A stretch of 14,055 nucleotides of DNA from Cyclostephanos tholiformis (Eukaryota > Bacillariophyta > Thalassiosirophyceae > Thalassiosirales > Thalassiosiraceae), in the NCBI GenBank assembly GCA_036939975.1, contig JALLPB010000624.1, positions 1 through 14,055 of the forward strand. Reading direction: 5' to 3'. Shown here piece by piece: positions 9,801 to 14,055 of the stretch. The first letter of the stretch is position 1, and each line of letters starts with the position of its first letter. Below the pieces are notes generated by a model. The model was not told the origin of the DNA, ran no database searches, and worked only from the letters and a program-made list of their open reading frames with translations. A program made the position numbers and the translations under genes.

Positions 9801-10047
9801 CAATCTCTCCCTGATTGTGGCTTGCTGCCTTCGATGTGAGAATTTTATAACCCAACGCTAGGCGAGTATAACGATCATACGTTATTTTTGTCTCCATCAA
9901 AACGGCCAATCCGGCCCCCATCTGCGCTAATCCTTTAGCCGCAGACATCAATCCTGCATTACACCCACAGCAGATGTTCCATGCTGCAAGTGTAAAGGCC
10001 CCGCTACCCCCCCGCAAGGGAGGCGCTGATGAAGTTGACATTGTCAT
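6844..10047 (-). pseudogene. ORF2 of the inserted element: endonuclease, reverse transcriptase, zinc fingers, C-terminal domain
   Basis: Full-length but broken pol. Endonuclease: AFTLAAWNICCGCNAGL, LAVLMETKITYDRY, GVYIPPTDMMG, LILGDLNFNFGEPRD, SQPDYIM, DLDHRAIVATI. RT: QLGWVITVLIPKGGGDYRGI, then FYGIFIDLKKAFNAMDRERC (first catalytic Asp near 8335), GHGVTQGGLLSAKLFN, and FYVDD at 8019-8005 (catalytic Asp pair present). Fingers: CRECGKDM...RHLADQH, CKGELANRWMMRQHFRDVH and CRMQ...HINTKEC. C-terminal block: GFHTRTAY, PPTDKVLEECGM, WWWEQKM. Lesions: TAG 9795-9793; frameshift near 9487; TAG 9380-9378 and TGA 9374-9372; TGA 8954-8952; frameshift between 8905 and 8952; TGA 8905-8903; frameshift near 8050-8080; TGA 7509-7507; TGA 7092-7090. 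The likely start is ATG 10047 or 10041. It would nick target DNA and copy the element RNA if intact; this copy cannot. Confidence 0.85.
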
Positions 10048-10279
10048 CGATAATTGATCGGCTAAATTAATTAACCAATTAAAAAGCAATGATCGAATTG
10101 ACTTTTCTCAGCTCCTATGCCTTCACTAAATGCGTAGTCGGGCCGCCTCAACCCCGCCGTCCGCATCGGGATGATGGGGGAGAGCACCTGGTGGTATCCT
10201 AGTAGGATGGGTTGTTAGCATGGCGTTTGGGCCCCCATGGTGGTGGGCGTGTAGCGTACTTTGCTAGGGTACGGTACCA
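10048..10279 (-). other. 5' leader of the inserted retrotransposon
   Basis: About 230 bases between the duplicated target site and the ORF2 start. The outer part is G/C-rich; the AT-rich stretch near 10050-10085 (ttaattggttaattaattt on the minus strand) lies just before the ORF. No ORF1 is present, so the copy may be 5'-truncated or the family may lack a separate ORF1. Confidence 0.5.
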
Positions 10280-10291
10280 TGACAAGGATGT
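10280..10291. repeat. Target-site duplication, right copy (tgacaaggatgt)
   Basis: Exact 12-bp match to 6531-6542. It overlaps the RT codons for D-I-L-V of the interrupted element. Confidence 0.88.
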
Positions 10292-11896
10292 CAAGTGCAT
10301 GCTGAATGAATCCTGCACCACGTGATGCAAGATATGCATTGTCAATGTAGAAGATGGCAAAGAATGTTGCCATCATCTCAAAAAGCTCATCCTCCTTGTG
10401 CTCCCCACCCTCTTGCAACTGCCAAATCCACTCCCATATGACCACATCTACCAAGATATTGAACAGCTTGGCTGAAAACAGCCTGGCTTGGGTGACACCA
10501 TGGCCGGCCATGAAAGTTGTGCCATAGTATCCCGAGGCCCAACATACCATAATCGCATCCTGCCAGAATGTTTGCACCAAGGGAACAAGCCTAGGTCGGG
10601 CACTGTATCCCTCCAAAATCAGGATGCACCGCTCCTTATCCATGGCATCAAATGCCTTCCACAGATCAAGAAAAACGCCATAGAAGGGCTTCAACTCAAG
10701 GTATGCAAGCTGTTGTGCTAACTTGGCCTTGATGATTGCTGTCCCTGTGCTGCATTTATTACAGCAGCCATGAAGGCTGTTGTGCAGATTGAATGCATCC
10801 AACTGATGATCAATGATCTGTTTGATCACCTTCCAGTTGGGTTCCAACAGCCTGATGCCATGGTAGTCCCCCCCCCTTTGGAATAAGGACAACTATTATC
10901 CAAAGGAGCTGGTTGGGGATCTTGCCATGTGTCCAGGCCGCTTAGACCAACCGGACAAAAATGCACCAATGGTCCCCATTGCTGGGACCACCCCCAAACT
11001 GCTCAGGATTGTCTTCCTAGCAGATGCCCAAAGCCACTCCTTGATGTGCTTGGCCCTCATTCCGAAGGCTCCTGCCATGTGGCCATTGGACAGTTTGCTG
11101 GCAGCAGTCCATATTTCCCCATCCAATGGAACATTGTTGTTCAATCCTTTCAACATTGACTGTCAATGATTGCCTGGCAGCAACCTCCCTGCATACAAAT
11201 CAACTCTGTCTGAAGTCTGGCGCTCCTTAGTTTGGAAGCACGGCTTTGCCTTCATTTCCAACGTGGCCTGATACCATCCCTTCAGATGGTGGAAGGCCTC
11301 CTGAACATTTCCCCCTGTGAGTTCGGACTCAATGAGAGTCCCAACCCATTCCGTGCAATCAGCATGGTCCTTGCAAAGCAATGCACCAATTTGACATCAC
11401 ATACGATGCCCCCCTTCTTGACACAGATGGCCAGTGCGACAGAGCATTGCCTGTTGGCCAATTAGCCGCCAACTTTCCTCCAAGATCCAGTCACTGTGTT
11501 TAAGTTGCATTGGCACATCCATCTTGTAAGTAGCCTGTGATTCCCCAAATAGACATGTCTGTGCATCCTGATCCTCCATAGGAGGGAAATGCAGGTGGAA
11601 AGTTTGGCTCCTCTTGTGGTCATGCTTAAGCTTGCCAACCTTCCCTTTCATATGAATGCAACAACGGCCCAATGATCCAAATTGTGGATCCTGGGCTGTC
11701 AATATGCCATATTGCAAAAATGCCCAATGTCCAACTCCCTTGCCATGCAATAATCTGGCTGGGATTGATGACCCATTTGGTGCAGCCCCTTGGCTGCCGC
11801 TGCCAACCCCATTCCCTGACAGCTCCTAATGTTCCAGGTAGTGATAGAGAAGGTCTCACTATCCCCCGGCATTGGGGGCACCATCAAAACCAACAT
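10280..11896 (-). pseudogene. 5' half of interrupted retrotransposon ORF2: deleted endonuclease plus RT palm
   Basis: Starts at ATG 11896-11894. FSITTWNIRSCQGMG and AAKGLHQMG match the endonuclease start of the inserted copy, but the next residues are HQSQPDYCMARE, which belong to the endonuclease end: about 470 bp are missing. After stops and shifts it continues NLDHWAVVAFI, a linker (DWILEESWRLIGQQAML, GGNVQEAFHHLKGWY, CFQTKERQTSDRVDLY), GMRAKHIKEWL, then a frameshift in a G run (about 10869-10877), GGDYHGIRLLEPNWKVI, FYGVFLDLWKAFDAMDKERC, GHGVTQARLFSAKLFN and FYIDNAYLASR. In the RT active site (10349-10338) the second Asp of the usual Y-x-D-D is Asn (codon aat, 10340-10338), which would abolish catalysis. 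The piece ends at the insertion point. Long dead. Confidence 0.8.
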
Positions 11897-11931
11897 TGGT
11901 ATTGATGTTTGTTAATTAAGTAAATGTGGTG

Positions 11932-12296
11932 ATGGAAACCAAAGCAAGAGTGGAAGCCAAACACAAAGAACTCATAAACCAATACAAGACATTTGAAGGC
12001 ATCTGACTGGGAACTAAAGACCTCATCTTAGAGGCAGTTGACAGCAAATACCTGAGCAAAATCAAACATGAAACATTAGGATTCCTCAACCAAATGGCCA
12101 TGCAAATGATTTGTGAGCTAGATTTTGCCAACACCAAAGATCTCCACAGCAAGAATTGGAGGCGGCAGTGGAAAAAATGAGTCGGGAGAAGAGGAACAAA
12201 CTAAGGCAAAAATTGAATGAATTGGATGTGGAGGAAGCTCTTTCTTCACTGGTGTCAGACAAGACAACCAAGGACATCACAATGGAGAGAGTTTAA
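11932..12296 (+). pseudogene. Decayed copia-like Gag fragment
   Basis: The frame from 11932 reads METKARVEAKHKELIN, then TGA at 12004-12006, then GTKDLILEAVDSKYLSKIKH, ETLGFLNQMAMQMI and LDFANTKDLHSK, closing at TGA 12178. The order K-D-L-I-L-E-A-V-D-x-x-Y, then LGF, then LDF-x-xTKDL matches Gag N-terminal regions of Ty1/copia-type elements that I recall from diatoms. A second frame (12153-12296) gives a Lys/Glu-rich helical tail (LEAAVEKMSREKRNKL) ending in TAA 12294-12296; it may be the shifted continuation or unrelated. No protease, integrase or LTR is seen. Family assignment is from memory. Confidence 0.45.
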
Positions 12297-12789
12297 GGAG
12301 GTTTATATGTTCATTTAATGTGTTACTGTGATCATATGGTATCTGATAATCTAAATATTAAATGATGTTCTAAAAATTATGCAAAATTGCTCAAAATAAG
12401 TGTATCATATGCTCTGGCTGTGGAGCAATTCTTACAAAACACAGCACAATATCATGGCCCCTAACGTGGGGATGATGCCAATGTGCTTGGGCCTTAGTTG
12501 TCAGGTAATGGAGTGCAGTAGGGGCCAAAGCCACTCTACACGGTTTTGAATTCTGGTACTACATCAGAAATAGACAGCAATGTGATATTTGAGGGGCATG
12601 AAATAAACATACTCTCAGAGCCGTAGGTCAGCTCATTTTTACATGTTTTCCAAGGTGAGACTAACAGTTTTCTTCTAAATAATAGTTTGGCTTAACTCAG
12701 TCGTAAGATCAAATTTCATACTAAGTCCTACCTATGTAGAGGAGGTTGTATCTTACTGGTTCCTGCATATGTGTAGTGTTTGATTTTTT
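12297..12789. other. AT-rich stretch without a recognised gene
   Basis: No ORF of note, no RNA gene fold and no repeat shared with the rest of the window were recognised. It lies downstream of the candidate minus-strand spliced gene and could contain its 3' untranslated region. Confidence 0.4.
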
Positions 12790-13388
12790 TCAGTTGTTTT
12801 TTTTGGATGGGTGCAAAGCATAATTATTTCTCACATTTTCAGTTAAGAAAGAATTATGCTTCGCACCCATCCGAACTAATTTGGATGGTGCGACTATACT
12901 ACAATTAAGAGTTTTTTATTTTCATAAGTATTATTTATTTCTACTAAGATACTTCAATACTACAATAACTATGATACAAATTACGATACACTTACCATAC
13001 CAAGGTGCAGCTACCTACCATCCCGAAAACATGTTGACCATGGCAACACCTCCTCCCTGCCAACACCAAGCCAAAACATGATGAAAACAGGGGCGGTGTA
13101 GCTAAAAAAAATATCAGCGGATAACTGGGGTTAGTGCGCTTCAATTTGATGCAGCGGCCGCAAAAGAGCATGTAAAATAGCTATAAAAACATACCTTTCT
13201 GCCAGCAAGCCAGTCGTCGACCTACAGAATAATATTCAATAAAATAAAGAATAATGTTAGATTTACATCAAAAAATATATCACCATGTTGTGACGATTGA
13301 GTACTATTGCGTAGCATATGGCAATCAGACTTACCTTTAAAATTGAAGCCGCTGGAGGGTGGCAGGTGGAAGGGGACCATGGTGTCAT
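12790..13388 (-). CDS. Candidate small spliced gene, three or four exons
   Basis: Minus strand. Exon 1 (from 13388 or 13380 to 13335) ends AAAG before donor GTAAGT. Intron 1 (13334-13222, 113 nt) has a CTAAC branch-like site and ends TTCTGTAG. Exon 2 (13221-13195) is 27 nt. Intron 2 (13194-13102, 93 nt) starts GTATGT, has CACTAAC and ends in a T run plus TAG. Exon 3 starts at 13101. Both exon-1 frames stay open through exon 2. From ATG 13388 the product is 55 residues (MTPWSPSTCH...), stopping at TAG 13017-13015. From ATG 13380, in ideal ACCATGG context, the frame runs to a third donor (ATG|GTAAGT at 12995) and, using the acceptor TTAATTGTAG (to 12899), gives about 95 residues ending at TGA 12792-12790. 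The leader is A/C-rich with a TATA-like box upstream. The product is not recognised. Exon 4 overlaps the inverted repeat, so that part is the least certain. Confidence 0.42.
12805..12872. repeat. Strong inverted repeat: 21-bp arms with one mismatch, 26-bp loop
   Basis: The arm 12805-12825 (ggatgggtgc...) pairs with 12852-12872 (...gcacccatcc) with a single mismatch. A third related segment, ttggatggtgcg (12881-12892), can pair instead with the right arm across a loop of only a few bases, so two mutually exclusive hairpins are possible. It could be a small foldback element or a transcript hairpin. Confidence 0.85.
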
Positions 13389-13483
13389 GTGTTTGTTTTT
13401 TTGTTGTGGGTTGTGTTTTTGGTGTGTGTAAGTGACGGTTGGTTTTGAGAGTCCACCGTTGGTCTCAGAGGATTAAAAAAAAG

Positions 13484-13558
13484 CCTACATACGTAGGGTT
13501 TGGTATATATTATAGACTCCAATTTTTTTCTTTCAAAATCACTCCTACATACGTAGGG
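13484..13558. repeat. Two identical cctacatacgtaggg motifs, 60 bp apart
   Basis: Exact 15-base copies at 13484-13498 and 13544-13558, one on each side of the TATA-like box. Each has short inverted arms (cctac/gtagg) and a TACGTA core, which contains the ACGT recognised by bZIP-type regulators. A diverged third version (catacatacataggg) is at 13861-13875. They may be regulatory sites or part of a small repeat. Confidence 0.6.
13504..13514 (-). promoter_or_regulatory. TATA-like box upstream of the candidate spliced gene
   Basis: Reads tataatatata on the minus strand, about 115 bases before the first ATG (13388). Between the two lies an A/C-rich leader-like stretch (about 13390-13450) typical of 5' UTRs. 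It sits between two copies of the cctacatacgtaggg motif. Confidence 0.35.
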
Positions 13559-13737
13559 CTTTTGTATGAAAAAGTCTGTATCCGCCTTACTGGTTTCTAT
13601 TTCACAATTCGAATCCATTAATCATGAGAGGCCAATTTTTTTGGATATTTATGTACCATGTTTATCAGAATACAGTACATGAAAAATGAAAAAGGAAGAA
13701 AAATGAATGACGAACCTAATATTTTTATTTTTTCATG
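13518..13737 (+). repeat. 220-bp direct repeat, copy 1
   Basis: Runs from tccaatttttttctttcaaa to ttttattttttcatg and recurs at 13835-14055, about 90% identical by eye. The end of the unit can fold: catgaaaaatgaaaaa (from 13678) faces tttttattttttcatg at 13737, and atgtac/gtacat arms lie just before it. Copy 1 keeps CpG at 13552, 13583, 13610 and 13711. Confidence 0.88.
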
Positions 13738-13834
13738 TATTTTGTAGCATAGAAAGCTGTTGCAAAATAAGAAAAGTCAATGAAAAAAGGAGAAAATGAC
13801 AATTTAAATCCATTTAAAGGCTCATAGGCCCAAT
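13738..13834. other. 97-bp spacer between the two repeat copies
   Basis: AT-rich, no coding signal. It may itself be part of a ~317-bp repeating unit of which the window shows one full period and the start of the next. Confidence 0.4.
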
Positions 13835-14055
13835 TCCAATTTTTTTCTTTCAAAATCACTCATACATACATAGGGCTTTTGTATGAAAAAAGACTGTATC
13901 CTCCTCACTGGTTTCTATTTCACAATTCAAATCCATTAATAATGAAAGGCCATTTTTTTTGGATTTTTATGTACCATGTTTATTGGAATACAGTACATGA
14001 AAAATGAAAAAGGAAGAAAAATGAATGATGAACCTAATATTTTTATTTTTTCATG
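13835..14055 (+). repeat. 220-bp direct repeat, copy 2, reaching the window edge
   Basis: Matches copy 1 over its whole length up to the last base of the window, so it may continue. Every one of the four CpGs in copy 1 is changed here: tacgta to tacata, tccgcc to tcctcc, attcgaat to attcaaat, gacgaa to gatgaa. The transcript start region of the candidate gene lies only near copy 1. Confidence 0.88.

Larger units (their letters stand above)
6543..10279 (-). mobile_element. Inserted non-LTR retrotransposon (younger copy of the same family), 3737 bp
   Basis: The sequence between the two tgacaaggatgt copies. In element orientation it runs from 10279 (5') to 6543 (3'): a ~230-bp leader with no recognised ORF1, ORF2 from about 10047 to 6844, and a ~300-bp 3' tail (6843-6543). 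The tail has no poly(A); it ends in gttacacac directly before the duplicated acatccttgtca, so a short AC-rich end may mark the priming site. No terminal repeats were seen, in line with target-primed reverse transcription. CpG dinucleotides are frequent throughout, unlike in its host element. Confidence 0.82.
5401..11896 (-). mobile_element. Older non-LTR retrotransposon, split in two by a nested insertion
   Basis: One element in two pieces: the 5' part (endonuclease to RT palm) at 11896-10280 and the 3' part (rest of RT, zinc fingers, C-terminal domain) at 6542-5401. The 5' piece ends in RT residues FIQHALDILV exactly where the 3' piece resumes with NLFMRVGLPMNMSK. Joining across one copy of the repeated 12-mer tgacaaggatgt gives a continuous frame and matches the inserted relative, which reads FLQRVIDGLVSAFKRVGL at this point. 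Many substitutions and low CpG content indicate that it is older than the insert. The outer ends are only approximate: no target duplication of this element itself was found. Confidence 0.85.

Noticed and set aside
12881..13081. 66-codon plus-strand ORF
   Set aside because: Overlaps the spliced minus-strand candidate and begins in the hairpin; AT-rich content explains the open frame.
13153..13160. gcggccgc near 13153 as a cloning-vector trace
   Set aside because: It lies inside a convincing intron, with no vector sequence nearby.

Overview
The window is eukaryotic and dominated by transposable elements. No bacterial gene layout is visible. The reverse-transcriptase and Gag-like sequences resemble families I know mainly from diatom (stramenopile) genomes. 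GT-AG introns with CTAAC branch sites near the right end also fit a eukaryotic nuclear genome. The diatom assignment is inference from remembered family resemblance, not from a search.

Layout. (1) 1-3458, minus strand: a LINE-like element running off the left edge. It has a long intact ORF1 (870 codons) and, overlapping its end in another frame, an endonuclease-type ORF2 broken by two TGA stops. (2) 3459-4165: non-coding, ending in a 34-36 bp tandem repeat. (3) 4190-5400, plus strand: C-terminal half of a DDE-type transposase, broken by frameshifts, stops and a 25-bp tandem duplication, and almost free of CpG. (4) 5401-11896, minus strand: one old non-LTR retrotransposon cut in two (3' half 5401-6542, 5' half 10280-11896) by a second, younger element of the same family at 6543-10279. 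The interruption is flanked by a perfect 12-bp target-site duplication, and joining the two halves across one copy of it keeps the RT reading frame open. (5) 11932-12296, plus strand: a decayed copia-like Gag fragment. (6) 12297-14055: AT-rich DNA with a strong hairpin, a candidate small spliced gene on the minus strand (not visible as a simple ORF), a TATA-like promoter bracketed by two copies of a TACGTA-containing motif, and a 220-bp direct repeat running off the right edge.

The two nested retrotransposons share one domain order: APE-type endonuclease, linker, reverse transcriptase, three zinc-finger-like motifs, conserved C-terminal domain. Both are inactivated. CpG content separates young from old DNA: the left element and the inserted element are CpG-rich, while the transposase remnant and the interrupted element are CpG-poor. 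The two copies of the 220-bp repeat differ at every CpG of the first copy. This suggests CpG methylation and decay, or some equivalent process, acting on repeats here. No host housekeeping gene is recognised. The only non-transposon gene candidate is the small spliced one at 12790-13388.
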